Made by a program: the position numbers and the translations under genes. A stretch of DNA of 64,000 bases from Rhexocercosporidium sp. MPI-PUGE-AT-0058. Its lineage: Eukaryota > Ascomycota > Leotiomycetes > Helotiales. The notes below the pieces were generated by a model. That model saw nothing but the letters and a program-made list of their open reading frames with translations, made no database searches and was not told the origin of the DNA. How positions within the stretch are numbered: the first letter of the stretch is position 1; each line of letters starts with the position of its first letter. This document shows, one piece after another, positions 11,101-24,528 of the stretch. The stretch covers positions 1,116,001-1,180,000 of the forward strand of contig JAGTJL010000014.1 in NCBI GenBank assembly GCA_020746875.1, read 5' to 3'.

Positions 11101-14100
11101 ATTTGCGACAACATTCAAGAATCACAACAACGCATAGCTCATGTGATTTCTCAGCAGCGAGCAACAAGGGTGTTTCTCTGTTGGCATTCTTCGCGTTCAA
11201 AAATTGCCTTTCGTGTTCGAAGAGAGCCTTCAACACGAGGAAATAACCTCCTCTGGCTGCGACATGAGCTAGGGTATCGCCGTCTCTAGAACCAGCCTCA
11301 ACACTGCATCCTGAGTGCAGCAAGAATTTAACAGTCTCCAAGTGGCCTCTTTGCACAGCCAAATACAAGGGTGTGTTGTCATCTTCGTCGGTCGTGACTT
11401 GAAGTGTGCTCCTGTCGTGAGCCAACAATAGCTTGATAATATCAAGCCTACCCCAGGAAGCAGCAACTGTCAAGACTGTAGCCCCAGTATTGTTTGTTCT
11501 CTGATGAACATCAGCGTGATGTTGGAGAAGCATGGCTGCAACATCCTCGTGGCCGCCTAGTGCGGTATGTATTAGTGGGGTTCGACCATTCCTGTCCGTC
11601 TTATTGACATCAGTACCCGCTTGTTGCAGCAGAAAAGAAACGACCTCTGCTCTGCCATTTGCAGCAGCTACGAGTAGTAGCGATCCGCCGTCTTCGCCAA
11701 GCATCGTCTCATCTGGTGGATCTTCGCCCAGCAGTATCTTGAGCACATCAAGGTGACCTCCCTTTGCCGCCCACACAATTGGTGAAGCCGTGTTCTTCCC
11801 CCTGATATTTTGATCGGCGCGATGGGAAAGTAATACCTGCACGACTTCCTTGTGTCCAGCCCCAGCCGCCCAAGATAGGGGCGTCCTCTTTGCAGTATCA
11901 ATACTGTTGACTGCTGCTCCAGGTGTGGTCTGGTCGATTGGAAGTAATAGTTGGGAAACAACTGCAGTATGTCCGTTGCCTGCGGCCCAGGACAGGGGCG
12001 TACGATCCTCCTTATCGAAAGCATTTGTCAGTATATTTGACATCGACTGGAGCTTCTTGACGGCTTCTACCATGCCATGACCTGCCGCCCAAGAGATGGG
12101 ACCCCTTCTTCCTGGACTCTCTTTTTTGCTGATATCCTGCGCGCCGTGGCTCAGCAAAAGGAGGACTGCGTCTTCGTGGCCATTCTTTGCAGCGAGGGAC
12201 AATGCAGTAGATCGACCCGAGTTTCTTTCGTCCACATTAGCTGGTTCTTTCCCTGGCAATAGGCAATCTTTGCCTAGAAGATACTTCATAGATTGAACGT
12301 TTCCATTCTCAGCTGCTGTGATGATCGGAGTGGAGCCATTCCGTTGCTTGTAGCTAACGTTTGCTCCACTTTCAACAAGAAACTTTACGGTTTCAGCATG
12401 GTTTTTCGACGCGCCACAGGTAGCAAGAGATAAAGGAGTGCTGCCATTGTGGTCCTGGATCTCGATGCTCGCACTGTTGCGGTTGAAAAGAGCTCGAACA
12501 GTCGATGTGTGGCCATTCTTGGCGGCTATGTGAATGGGCAGGCGACTCTCGTCGTCGCCCGCAAGCTCAATTTTGCTAGTGCTGGCTTTTCTAAGAAGCG
12601 ATTCAACAATCTTATCGAATCCTAAACTGGAAGCACAGAACAGGGGAGTTCTATCATTATCGTCTACTAGGCATTGGTCTGCCCTGGCATCTAAGAGGCG
12701 ATCGACAATGATTTTATTACCGGACAGTGCAGCTTGATGAAGTGGTGTAGATTTGTCGGCACACGTCGAATTTCTATTGGCATTCCTGCTTATCAGAATC
12801 TCAACAGCATCTCGACGGCCGTATTTGGCTGCAACGTGGAGAGGTGTCATAAGGTCATCATCTCGGATCTCAGGATCCCTAGCAGTCTCCAAAAGCAGTT
12901 TGAGGACGTCCGGGCTCCCTGCTCGAGCTGCATGATGCAATGGAGTCGATCCTCGAGTATCGGGCTTTGGAAGAAATGAGCGTCGTGCTATTTGCTGCCG
13001 CACTTTCTCAAGGTCGCCGTCGATAATAGCTTGGTCCAGCTCCGTGATACCCGAATCAATCTCTTGCGATTCTTGAGTCAGAAGAAACTTGTATATCTCC
13101 CCATAACCTTTTCGAAAAGCGATCGCAGCTGCGGTCGAAAACCCAGAGTCGCGAATCTGAAGGTTGGCACCATGCCGCACCAGCTTTTCCACCATTTGTT
13201 GCAAGCCATCTTCTGTAGCCATGTGTAGCACCGTCCGGTCAGACTTTTCGCCAGCGGTCCTGATGTCGATGTTGGCGCCACCGCGCACTAAAGAATCCAC
13301 GATATCGAAGTCATTTGCAAGAACTGCTTTGTGCAGGGGCGCTAAGCCTTCGTTGTTGCGGATAGATGGGTCTGCCTTTGCATCAAGAAGGACTTCGACT
13401 GTACCACGCCCCCCGCGGTCCGTCGCATAATGAAGGGCAGTATCCCCGCTGCAGTCACCTTTGTCGATTTCCTCCTGAGCGTTCTGAGAGTCAAGATCCT
13501 CCAAAAGGCATCGCAGTACACGCATGTGACCGTTATAAGCGCACATTTGCAGCGGGGTATAGGAAGATTTGCCCTGTCCTTTTGGGGAGAGCGCCCAGTA
13601 AGCGCCAGACCAACTCGCGAATCTTTGAGAATTTGTCCTGTACATATCCAACACTCTCCCAAAAGTTTCATCGTCCATTTTATATTCTGACTCTCTCACA
13701 TGTGATGCCCACCGTAGTACGGCATATTTGAGGAGTGGATGGGAATCCGACGGTTCGAAGAGATCCCTAGAGACGTAGTCATCCAGATCATCGAGCGCAA
13801 GGTAAGACATACAGCCATTGGCTAGCTCCAGATGACAGCCATCCAGCTCCAATGCGTAACTTGACTTTGATTCGGGGAGCAGAAGGTGCTTTCTGGCAGT
13901 CTCATGAATGAGCCGAACTTGTTGGATTCCATCTGCTCTTCGAACAAGCTTTAAGAAAGACCCATACACTGTGTCAAAAAAGAGCCCGCTCTGGAGTGCT
14001 TTGCTCTCCACCATTTGGATAGTAGCTGGCTGGTCTTCCAGAGCGAACAAAATGCTCAGCTCTGATACAGTGAGAAAGGTATGAGCGCCGACAACAAACT

Positions 14101-16435
14101 GTAACAGACGCTTGATCTTCGGTGGCAGAGGACCTGACTGCCGTGTGGAAATCTTCGTCCCAGAAAGTTGAGACAGTAATTTTTCGTAAGTCTGCTCTAA
14201 CTTGTCTGGAATGGCATCGATTATGACATCCCATGTACCTTCGTTATAGGCCAATTCAGTCTGTATCGACTTGAGAGTAAGTTTCACCCAGATGAAAGAT
14301 CGGAAAGCTCTCGCACAAAGCTGCGTTTCGAGCTTGCTTCTCTCATCCTCCTGGATGTATTGTGGTGTAAGTTTTGTGACTTCTTCGTGGATGTACGCGT
14401 TGATGTCATCTTCGATGGCAGCTTCGTCTTCTAGAATGATTCTGTTCGTTATCGTGATCTCCGAACTAGGAGAATGCCACAGCTGACGCCAAGTCTCAGG
14501 ACGACTTGTGACCAGCACTCTGAATGATAACCGCGGCTTTGCAATGCTATTCAGCTTGCCGAGAAGAATGAGAATCATGTTGAGAAATTCTTTGGCGTTA
14601 TCGAGCTCATTGCACTCATCTAGACCATCGACTACCCAGAATATGTCGCCTCCTTTGGCGCCTTCACAAGTCTTTTTCCACAGTGAACACAGCGAGTGCC
14701 ATGTCACGGCCCATTCCTCGATTTTCTGAGTTTCGATGGCAATGTGACACAGTTCGTCATTTCCCCGGAGAGCTTGTGTGATGACTCGTCCCAACAGGTC
14801 GAGTATGCTTGACTTTCCCTCTGTGAAAGCAAAGTCACAGACCATAGCATTCGAGCTTTTCAATTCCTTGACCACGAAATCCGACAGCACACTCTTTCCG
14901 GATCCGGGCCCGCCAGTTATCCATAGGAGACTGGAATGCAGTGGTTTGGTCCGCCAGTCAGAGTACATCGAGTGGTTTAAGATCCATCTGCAAGTGCCTT
15001 CCGCAGGCTCAATTGAGGGGCTACTGAAACTGAGGAAGTTGTTGCCACACAACTTGGCCAGCAAGGCTCTCCGCTGTTCCTTGACTTAAGGGTGCAGTAA
15101 TCTAATTAGCGTTGCGACGAAGTAGAAGTAGAGGAAGAGAAGCGTCTCACTCACAGGCTTCCGTGCCTCCATCCCGAATGAGTTGGACCATATCCCTGAT
15201 TGGTTTCCACACAGCCTCGAATCCGTGGTCATCAGCACTTGCAAACCTACACATGGATCGATGGTTTGCATTGAGAGCAATGGGGATTTCGTTCGCTAAG
15301 CCCATAAGAGCAGAAGATGGCTCAACAACCTATAATTACATGAGCGACCTAGAAGAACCTCTAAGAATAGATGGGACTTACAAGAGTACCAAGTCCTGGC
15401 TGTACTGTTAACTCGTAGAAGCTCAGGATCTGGTGCAGATCGTTCGCACGCTCAGGAAATTCGTCATTGATCTGCATGAGAGTTCTTGACTTTTCTTTTA
15501 GATCACCGTACAGATCTGTGGTAGGTCCCGCTCGGATGGGACCAAGAATAGATTGAAGCATAGATGCCTATTTGGCCGGATCCGCTCCACGATGTGGAGT
15601 ACCCATAAATATCAAGCCTTTTGTGTGCTCCAAGATGTTGGAAAAGGCATACGATCTGGCATGGGCCATGATGAGAGCCTATCAGCACATGGGCTTTTGG
15701 CAGGTGCTTCTCTGCACCGAAATTTCGTACCTTTTTGATGATCAAACCTCCTAGGCTGTGACCCAGGAAAATGATTGGTCGATACTTTTTCTGCCCAAGT
15801 TCAGCAACTATAAGCAGCCATGTGGAAAACTTGGGAATCTACCCGATCACTGTCGTTTCTGTAATTCTTGACGGCCTGCAAAAGTTGACGTGCGAAATCT
15901 TCCAATTGATTGGTCCATCCCGGACTGTAAACAAGGGAATTGTAGCCGAACGACAAGACTTGGACGTTAGGAACCAGGTCTCCAAGGAAATCACGGAGCC
16001 ATATTTGACCGCCTTCTTCCCAGGTTTTCTCAAAGTCGCCTTGTAGACCATGGACCGCAACAATACTATATGAACTTAGTCAAAAGGGCATGAGACAAAA
16101 GAAAGCCTGGGATGATCTTACTCAATGATGTCAGAGCCGCCTCGGTCCACGTTAGGCCACAATAAGAGGCCCTCTTTTTCTTTCCTCCCACGACCGATTC
16201 GATGGATTTCTGACTAACCAGTAACTTTAGTTTGTACTCAACTGAGACACTAGATTCTCCTTCTTACACTTCGGTTTGGGCTCATAAAGTGCCGGACGGA
16301 CGTGTCCCCCGAGGATGAGCCTGCCTCACCTTGTGTCGACTCCGAGTAGCTTTGCCTGGAGTTTCTGCGAAAACGAGACAGAAAGTTTCGTGGCCGCCGG
16401 TCAACAGGACTTGAGGATCCACTCTTGTCAGCCAT
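8174..16435 (-). pseudogene. SesB-NACHT-ankyrin NLR gene with in-frame TAG in the esterase domain
   Basis: Seven exons (16435-16268, 16213-16122, 16065-15851, 15807-15731, 15678-15382, 15329-15155, 15084-8174) encode 2644 codons if one stop is read through. The start at 16435 has a strong context (accATGg). Order of parts: a basic/Ser-rich N-terminus; a SesB-like alpha/beta-hydrolase (DIVAVHGL, GHSLGG with Ser176, GTPHRG); a NACHT domain (P-loop GGPGSGKS about 399-406, Walker B VVDGLDEC about 492-499); more than 40 ankyrin-type units; and an acidic, Ser-rich tail. Such proteins are STAND receptors linked to fungal allorecognition and programmed cell death. Codon 221 (15568-15570) is TAG where a PAKWA-like Trp is expected, and no intron can remove it in frame. 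An ATG three codons later (15559-15561) could start a 2421-residue NACHT-ankyrin product. If the TAG is a sequencing error, the gene is intact. Confidence 0.8.
10696..10851 (-). repeat. 78-bp tandem duplication within ankyrin array
   Basis: Two adjacent 78-bp copies (10696-10773 and 10774-10851) differ at one base (about 10710, giving Met or Lys after GYED). Each encodes 26 residues around YGTTLLLWAAERGYED. The unit is in frame but shorter than the 33-residue ankyrin period, so it adds a truncated repeat. Near-identity means the duplication is recent. Confidence 0.9.
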
Positions 16436-19400
16436 GGTGATCGTTTCGCTTTCCGTTGCTGTTTGAAGCAAATCGGGACAAGGCTGCAATAAGTGTGCGT
16501 AGAAGAGAGGGTGGCTCATGGATCAAGTAGGAGGTACGGGCACTTTATCTTCGTGTTTCTTGAGCCGTAGCCCATCCAATTGCATTAGAGAGCACCCACG
16601 TTGAATAATTTGCGCGCACTGCAGAATTGGATGTGTCGTCGACGAATAACTGAACACCTCAACCGCCTCCTCAACCACCCCTCAGGCAGTAGTAGGAAAA
16701 TCGCTGGATCAGGCATGCAGGCTGGTTCTGGACTTGCCTTGCATCGGACTCGTCTAGATCATCGCACTGTGTTTCAGACTATCACTACCTTCCAATCAAG
16801 ACATCGAAGTCCTTCAATTCTGGAGTTTCCATAAGGCTTGCGAGGAAATTCATGAAAACGCAAGTGCAATACCGTCCGGAGCCGTTAGCACACGCTGCCC
16901 TCGATCTAACCAACACTTATCTGAGGTGATCATGGCTGTCTTGGGTGGGCTGGATGTGAACAACGAGCTAATAATAGGCAAGGCTGTAGGTTTTGGGCCA
17001 TGGTGGTGTCATTTCGATAAGGCGGAGGTGCTTCCCGCATCCGACAGCCTCATCCGAGCAACCAGGTGAACCCAGTAATTAAGACACAGGTCGACCTCCA
17101 ATCCTGCGTATGCAAGAAAGCGTGGCGTGAGGTAATGTCTGCATAAAAGGGCATTTGGGGCCTGGACTGTGACCAGTAGTCGTTCTCTCGAAGTTGAGAG
17201 AGGAAACGGAGGTTGAGGGTGGTCGAGTGACACTTGGCGAGTGGTGGCTGAGAGGCAGACTTCAGTAATGAGCGTCGTGCGTCTACTTGATCGTGCTGTA
17301 CAGCCTCTGAAGCACTGAGACGTGTAGGCTCAACATGAATCGTGACTCATTCGAGGTGGTCCATGAAGACGGAAGGTAGAAGATAGAACCGATTGGAGAT
17401 GGGAAGTTGATGGATTGATGGAGTTTTGCAAGAGAACTGGACGTCGTCAGATAATGCCAGGTGAGGATGCCTTCCAAGATTGATTATAAAGACCCACTTC
17501 AGGCCGGGGGCCCCACAGCCGAGGCTCCGCCTGCCTCAACCATTCCATGGGCTCTGTTCTTTCCAATTGCTTTAATTCAAGCGGTACACATGGAACCAGT
17601 ATCCTAGCTGCTTCGCTGTTCTTCACCTGCACTTTGATCTCGAGAAATCACTCGTGATAAAAGTTGGGCTGGTTTGGCTCCCCCAACTTTCGCTTGCAAC
17701 TTCACAACCACAAACCTTGTCCCCAGCTCTCCAGGTTGTCTCTAGTTGCACCCTTCACAAGGCTTCGTGTCTCAGAACGTTCATTGGTATTAGAGAGATT
17801 TCGTGGGCTGGAGACGGCGAATGGATTTCCTGACTAAGAGCATATGTATAAAAAAAATAAAAAAAAACAGTACCGCGAAGACTATCTCGGGAGGACAGCA
17901 AAGTTTGTTTGACATCCTCTGGAGTAGAATATAATCTTATCACGAGTTTCTATTTTAACTTTCCACCGCTCTTAAAAACAGCTGAACTCGACGCATATTT
18001 CAACTTATTTGCTTGCTAGCGAGTGAAAAGCTTTGTGGCTTCGTGTCGTCAGCAGCCCAAGCTGATGAGGACCGAGCTAACTTTTGACCGTTGACCGGGC
18101 CGGAAATCCATTCAACATGAAGTTTCTATGAGTCCCTTTGCATAGGACGTTCTTGTTATTTCATCACGAGCATGTTGGGACGGCGTGTTTCTCTTCATGC
18201 AAGTATGACAAGGTGGTTTAGTCGGTTGGCATACTTGTTATTGGGAGAGTGAATGAAGGGGTGGGGAACTTCTGCCAGTCACATTATTGGAATATCTCAG
18301 GGACAGAGGTGGAGTCGAAGCATATGAAGAAAAGTTGATCCGAATCATTCTCTATCTTCATATCACATGATAGACAAGTCATGTGATAAAACATCCAGTT
18401 CCATCTTTGTCCAAGTTCTTGCGCTTTTGGTAGTTGAAGTGCATAGAATTGCCTTCTCAAACATGCACTACGTAGACAGTTTTCGTTTGTATTTCTTTGA
18501 GAGGCACCTGAGTTTCACCTATGTCACGATCATGAGGGACTCGTGAGAAGATTTCATGGGACGGAACAAGGCTGCCCACGACCCACGACCTAGGGGAAGG
18601 CTGAATATCCGAGGTCTCGGTGAAGCAAAGCAATGATTGTGTAACTCTACCCTTCAGAATAGCCTCGTTCCACAGCCCCTCCATACAAGGACAGAGTCAC
18701 ACTGTCACATAAAAGGCCACGAAGAGTAGAACGGGCGTTCTTTACTGCTTAACGTTGGTGATGCAGAGGTTCGGCCGACCCGACCTGTGTATCAACCTAC
18801 ATCGCTCGCTGAAGTTTCATGTGATTTAATGTAACCCGCCATTCTGTGAGCCTTGTGTACCTATAAAGGTGCCTTCGGGGGCAATGGAATTGCAAATGTG
18901 AACAGCAAGAGCGGTCAGTCAGCATGGTGGAGATGGACGGACGGAATAATGAAAGCTGAAAGATTACATATGCAAGATGAAAAATGAAAAATGAAGCGAC
19001 AGGGACATCACAGGAAAGCACAAATAAAAATGAAAGGGACCAAGCTTTTGCATAGGAAATGTACTGAATCTCACGTCAGATTTTTATATGTGGAGTAGAA
19101 AGAAGCCAACACCAAACGCCAATCCAAGCAAGCGGCCGCCTCGTGCCTGGCGCGGAGCTGAAATCGAGGAATGACCAACGTCGTCTTCTTCTTTAGCAAG
19201 CCCACGGCGCACCATCTGGTCCATCTCTCGCAACACCAGGCTATCCATCGTGCCACCGTTGCATCGAACTCCGTTAACCAGTCCTGACTTGCATAAGTTC
19301 GCATTCATCCACAGCGACATCCCATGCAACGCAACTAATTGGGGGGTACGCTTGACCTTGCCCTGTCCCCTGATTCGCTGCGGTGAGGGCAGACAGAACC

Positions 19401-19995
19401 CACCCTACTGTACCTCTGCGGGCGCGGGCCAGCTACTGTACTGTACAGTAATTACAGTACTGCGTGACATTCTATGGAGAATCGCTCAGCCTCAGCCCGC
19501 CTCTTTTGCCTTTGTGAATAGCTGCCTGCCTGCGTAGTGAGGTAGATATAAGATAGGTGGCGCGCCCCTCTGTCTTCGTGAGTTTATTCTTTTGACCTGC
19601 GAGTTCTTCTGTTCTCTCTCCACCGTTGTCGGGCATCAGAGGAGTATCTCAGTTTCGTTGCCAGTTCTAATTACCCCGCCTGCTCCTACCTCTTCAGAGA
19701 TACCATATCTACCCTCTTAATTTGCCCCTCCATTTTTGATCGACTGACTGTCATTGCACCACTTGCATTTCAGATCAGATCAGATTAAATCAGCTTCACT
19801 TCACTTCATTCTACCGGCTCTGAGACTCCCGCAGTCGGCCGAAGAGTACACTTGTGATCAGACTTTGCCATTTACTTGGAAAGGGTTAAACCAGGCTAGG
19901 CTTGATATCTACCTCCGTCCAAACTCTTCTCATCAACATCACCTCCAATCTCATATTCCCCAGACAGAACCCTTACAAAATCCCAATACCTCGTC
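16436..19995. other. long intergenic region, no gene recognised
   Basis: About 3.5 kb separates the NLR and Ppo genes, which are transcribed away from each other. ORFs here are under 100 codons and match nothing I know. An A-rich tract lies at about 17845-17870. The part from about 19560 to 19995 is pyrimidine-rich, as in fungal promoters and leaders, and belongs to the Ppo gene. Confidence 0.5.
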
Positions 19996-22900
19996 ATGGC
20001 GTCAAACAAGACAACCGTCGACACCTCAAGCACCGAGCATGGTACATGGAGAAAAGAAGTCGAAGCCAATCTCGAGGCCGCCAAACAACTCATCAGCAAA
20101 TCCATCTCTCCTCTCTCAGAAACGCCTTACGTCCCAACCAACGATCCAGACAAGAAGACCATGACCTCCCTTCTGACCGATCTCAGCAAGATCGGATTCA
20201 AGGATGTCGAGACCCTCCTCACTCTGTTCAGTTCCGAGGTCAAGGGCCAGCAAGATGATAGCAAACTTGTTCTCGAACACCTGGTGGCTCTCCTGGCGAA
20301 GTTGAACGATAATTCTAAGATATCAACACAGCTTACGGGGGGGTTCATCAATGGACTTTGGAACGCTCTTCCGCATCCTCCGATGACTAGTCTTGGCACC
20401 AAGTACAAGTATCGGGCGGCTGATGGTTCGAACAACAATATTCAAAGGTATGTATAAACTGGTCTGAAAATCTTATTGATCGAGGACCTTGGAACTTCAT
20501 GCTTGATTCTTGAATCTGAGATTGGGTCGATCTTGCTAACCTTTTGATCAGCCCTCAACTCGGAGCTGCGAACACTCCATATGCCAGAAGTGCGAAGCCT
20601 GCCATTCTCCAGAACATCGCTCTTCCGGATCCTGCAGCCATCTTTGATAGTCTCATGGTCAGAGGAGATACATTTCAACCTCATCCAAACAAGATCTCAA
20701 GCATGCTTTTCTACCTAGCGACGATCATCATCCACGATATCTTTCGAACAGTACGTTGCCACCTTCTAATTTTTCCTCTATACTCACTCCCACCTTTCGA
20801 CCAATTACTGACAGATTGAAGGATCATGACGATTTCAACAACAGTATGACATCTTCGTACCTTGATCTAGCTCCATTGTACGGAAGCAATCAGGATGAAC
20901 AGAATACCGTCCGAACTTTCAAGAACGGTCTACTCAAACCTGACTGCTTCTCTGAGAAGAGACTTTTGGGGTTTCCTCCCGGAGTCGGAGTAATGGTTAT
21001 TATGTTCAACAGGTTTCACAACTATGTTGTCACTCAACTCGCTGCGTAAGTCATTCTCGACCTGTTAGCTTCACACCCTCTTACAAATGACAGCATCAAC
21101 GAGAATGGACGTTTCACTAAGCCCAAGGACGATGATCCAAAGAAGAAGTGGGACAACTACGATAATGATCTGTTCCAGACTGGTCGATTGATTACTTGTG
21201 GACTCTACGTCAATTGTGTGCTCAAGGACTATGTCAGAACAATTCTCAGCTTGAATCGTACCGACACGAAATGGGATCTTGATCCAAGAACTGAGGAAGG
21301 CAAGACGCTGTTCAAGACACCTGCAGCTGAAGGATGTGGCAACCAGGTGTCAGCCGAGTTCAACTTGAGTAAGTCTTGTGCTACTTTGAGATGATCTAGC
21401 GGCTGACACGCTCCAGTTTACCGATGGCATTCAGCGGTCTCTGAGAAGGATGACAAATGGACCCAGGAAGTTTACACAAAGATGTTTCCCGGTCAGAAGC
21501 CTGAAGATGTCAGTATCGGCCAACTACTTGGTGCTCTTCGCGCAATGGAAGCGAAGACCCCAGAGAACCCTTTGGAGCGTCCATTCGCTGGTCTCAAGCG
21601 TCAAGCTGACGGTACATTCAACGACGATGACCTGGTTGAGATCTTGGAGTCATCCATCGAGGATGTCGCGGGGTCCTTTGGCGCAAACCGCGTTCCAAAG
21701 ATCTTGAAGTCTGTGGAGATCCTCGGCATCATTCAGGCCAGATCATGGAACATTGCATCGCTGAATGAGTTTAGAGAGTTTGCTGGCCTCAAGAAGCATG
21801 CTACATTTGAAGATATCAACCCTGATCCAGAGGTGGCTGAGAAGTTGAAGAATTTGTACGATCACCCAGATTATGTCGAATTGTATCCTGGTCTTGTTGC
21901 AGAGAAGGCAAAGCCACCCATGAGTCCAGGTTCCGGGCTCTGCGTTAATTTCACTACTTCCTATGCGATCCTATCAGATGCTGTCGGTTTGGTCAGAGGA
22001 GATCGCTTCTACACCATCGACTACACACCACGAAGTCTGACAAATTGGGGGTAAGTTCACCAACTCTTGTTTCTTAAAACTTCTGACCATGATAGATACA
22101 ATGAAGTTCAATTCGATCGTTCTGTCGATGATGGCTGCGTGTTCTATAAACTCATCCTACGCGCATTCCCGAAGCATTTCAAGGGTGATTCCATCTATGC
22201 ACATTACCCACTCGTCATTCCTAGCGAAAACTTGGTGATTGCGAAATCGCTGAACCGAGCCGACAAGTACAGCTGGGATAAGCCAGCCGGAGCCCCAGAA
22301 CTCATCATCCTCAAATCGCATGCGGCCGCAAAGAAGATTCTGGATGACAAGGTAAACTGGAAGGTAACGACCGGAGAAAATATCAAATTCTTAACTAGTC
22401 AACCAAAGAAGGTCAACGGGGCCGACTTCGCTTTGTCTGGCGATAACCCCGCAAACGAATCGTCCAGGAACTTGATTAAGAAAGGTCTCTATCCCAAAGA
22501 TTGGCAATTTGAAGTCAGGAAATTCTACGAAGACACGACGACCAAACTTCTCAAAAACTACGGCTTCAAAGTTCCTGGCAAGAATGCTTACCAGGTTGAC
22601 ATCGTTCGTGATGTTTCTAATCTTGTGAATGCGAGATTCGCGGCATCTGTCTTCAGCTTGCCCATCAAGACAGAGGACTCGCCAAGAGGTATCTACACCG
22701 AGCAAGAGATGTACCAAGTCCTGGCACTCTGCTTTATCAGCATCTTCTTCAATGCAGATGTAACGAAGAGTTTCCAGATTAAAGAAGCTGCGCATATGCT
22801 TGCTCAACAATTGGGAGACTTAGTCCTGCTAAACGCGGAAGCCATTTCAGCAACAGGATTCCTCGCCGATGTTCTCGCAAAGCTCCACCAGCACACGGCC

Positions 22901-23672
22901 CTGACGGATTATGGCACTCACATGATCCAACGCATGCTAGACAGCAAGATTCCTATCAAAGATGTTGTTTGGTCACACATGTAAGCTTCAATTCAATCGA
23001 CAGCCAATCTTCCCTACTAATTTCCCCAGTCTCCCAACAGCCGCATCAATGACAGCCAACCAATCCCAAGTCTTCACCCAAGCACTCGACTACTACCTAA
23101 GCGACGGCTCCAAATATGTCCCCGAGATCTACAAGCTTTCCAAAGCCAACACCAAAGAAGCCGACGAGCTCATCACACGCTACTTCCTCGAAGGCGCCCG
23201 TCTCCGCGCCACAGTCGGTCTATTCAGAGACTTCAAGCCCTCCTCAGCAGCAACCACCAACATCGACATTGCAGACGGCCCATCCACCACAACCGTCCCA
23301 GCCAACGCCCGCGTCCTTGTCGATCTCAAAGCTGCGAATCAAGATCCCGCCGCCTTCACGGACCCTACGACCGTCCTTCTCGACCGTCCGCTAGATTCGT
23401 ATTTGATCTATGGATGGGGACCGCATCAGTGCGTGGGTATGGATGCGAGTATCACGGCTATGACTGCTATGTTTAAGACTGTGTTTGGACTCAAGGGATT
23501 GAGACGCGTGGTTGGTAGTGCGCCGGGTGGTGGCTGGTATAGAGGGGGTGAGAGCCAGGGGGATTTGAAGACAGTTCCGGGACCGCATGGAATGACTATG
23601 TATATGACGCCTGATCAGACGAGTTTCTTTCCGTTCCCGACAACGATGAAGATCCAGTGGGATGCGGAGTGA
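19996..23672 (+). CDS. linoleate diol synthase / psi-producing oxygenase (Ppo family)
   Basis: Seven exons (19996-20447, 20552-20750, 20822-21045, 21094-21368, 21417-22050, 22096-22980, 23030-23672) give 1103 residues, the normal family length. The N-terminal heme-peroxidase domain forms a fatty-acid hydroperoxide. It has distal His212 (IIIHDIFRT), SSYLDLAPLYG, and Tyr385 with proximal His388 (YRWH). The C-terminal P450 domain rearranges the hydroperoxide to a diol; its heme Cys1024 is present (GWGPHQCVG), as is an ANQSQ motif in the I-helix region (about 899-903). Retention of Cys points to an LDS-type (PpoA-like) enzyme rather than a PpoC-like 10-dioxygenase, which lacks this Cys. Products are oxylipins that in Aspergillus influence the balance of sexual and asexual sporulation. 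The position of the second hydroxyl cannot be read from sequence. Confidence 0.92.
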
Positions 23673-24528
23673 TGGGGTGGAGGTGAGGGAGTGGATTAGT
23701 ATGGATAGGACAGTTGCTGGTGGGGGAGGCTGCTGCTTTGCTTTGTTGCGGGGAGGTCTTGTTTAGTGTTCACAATTGAACGACGGGATGCATATGAAGG
23801 ATGATGGGGATTTGGTGTTGTGGATTTGTGGATTTAGCTTTGCAGTTGTTGCTTCGAATCCGTTTCTGATCTTCTGACTCCCTGTTCCTTTAACACTTCC
23901 GTCAACTTATGTTTGCCATGCCTGCTTATTGTCGTTCCCCAATACTGTAAGTGGTGCGTTGCACTGCTGGGAAAGTCACGTGCCTACTCACTTTCGCAAT
24001 TCCATTTAGTCTAAGAATGGTTCCCTGCGAACTTCACCGCCAGAGCACAGTTTCTTCCTATCCATCCCAGGGTACATAACCGCCGTTCTCCCGGCTTACA
24101 CTCCCTCTAAAGCTCTCACCCGCATTCTCTTTCACCGTACCTGACATCCCCAACAGGAAGGTGGGGTAAAAGAGGTCTTGGTATTCCTTGGAGCCAAGGC
24201 GATTCCCACCCCGATCTCCATATTTGCAGCACGGTTAAAGAAGGAGGCAAGACATTTCGCGCTCTCTTTAACATTCTCGTACGCCATAGCGACGGCGATA
24301 AGAAAAGTATGCGTGATATGCAGAGCTGCGTGCCTTGCCCATACGATGATGGCATGACCCCGCAGTATGTTCAGTATGGAGAGGAGTGAATAGGGTAGGT
24401 AGGTATTTAACCTGGCTAGAGCTCCAAGATTTTTTTCTTTTCTTTTCTTTTCTTTTTCTTCTTCGTCTTTTTCCTCCTCTACCCTTGGTCTCTGTTGTAC
24501 GGTCTCGAGTTGGAATTAGACGGGCAAG
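23673..24528. other. intergenic with pyrimidine-rich promoter tract
   Basis: No gene is seen. A long C/T-rich tract with repeated TTTTC units at about 24430-24485 lies just before the aminopeptidase ATG and is likely part of its core promoter or leader. Confidence 0.55.

Noticed and set aside
8764..15089. Many plus-strand ORFs of 60-120 codons
   Set aside because: They are antisense shadows of the 2.3-kilocodon ankyrin frame and show no motifs of their own.
15568..15620. A short intron that would remove the TAG in the NLR esterase domain
   Set aside because: The only GT sites before it give introns of about 26-40 bp. The longer one changes phase and deletes the conserved TPHRGADPAK block, so a nonsense codon or sequencing error is the simpler reading.
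18205..18260. tRNA-like start (GGTTTAGTCGGTTGGCAT)
   Set aside because: No B box or acceptor stem follows.
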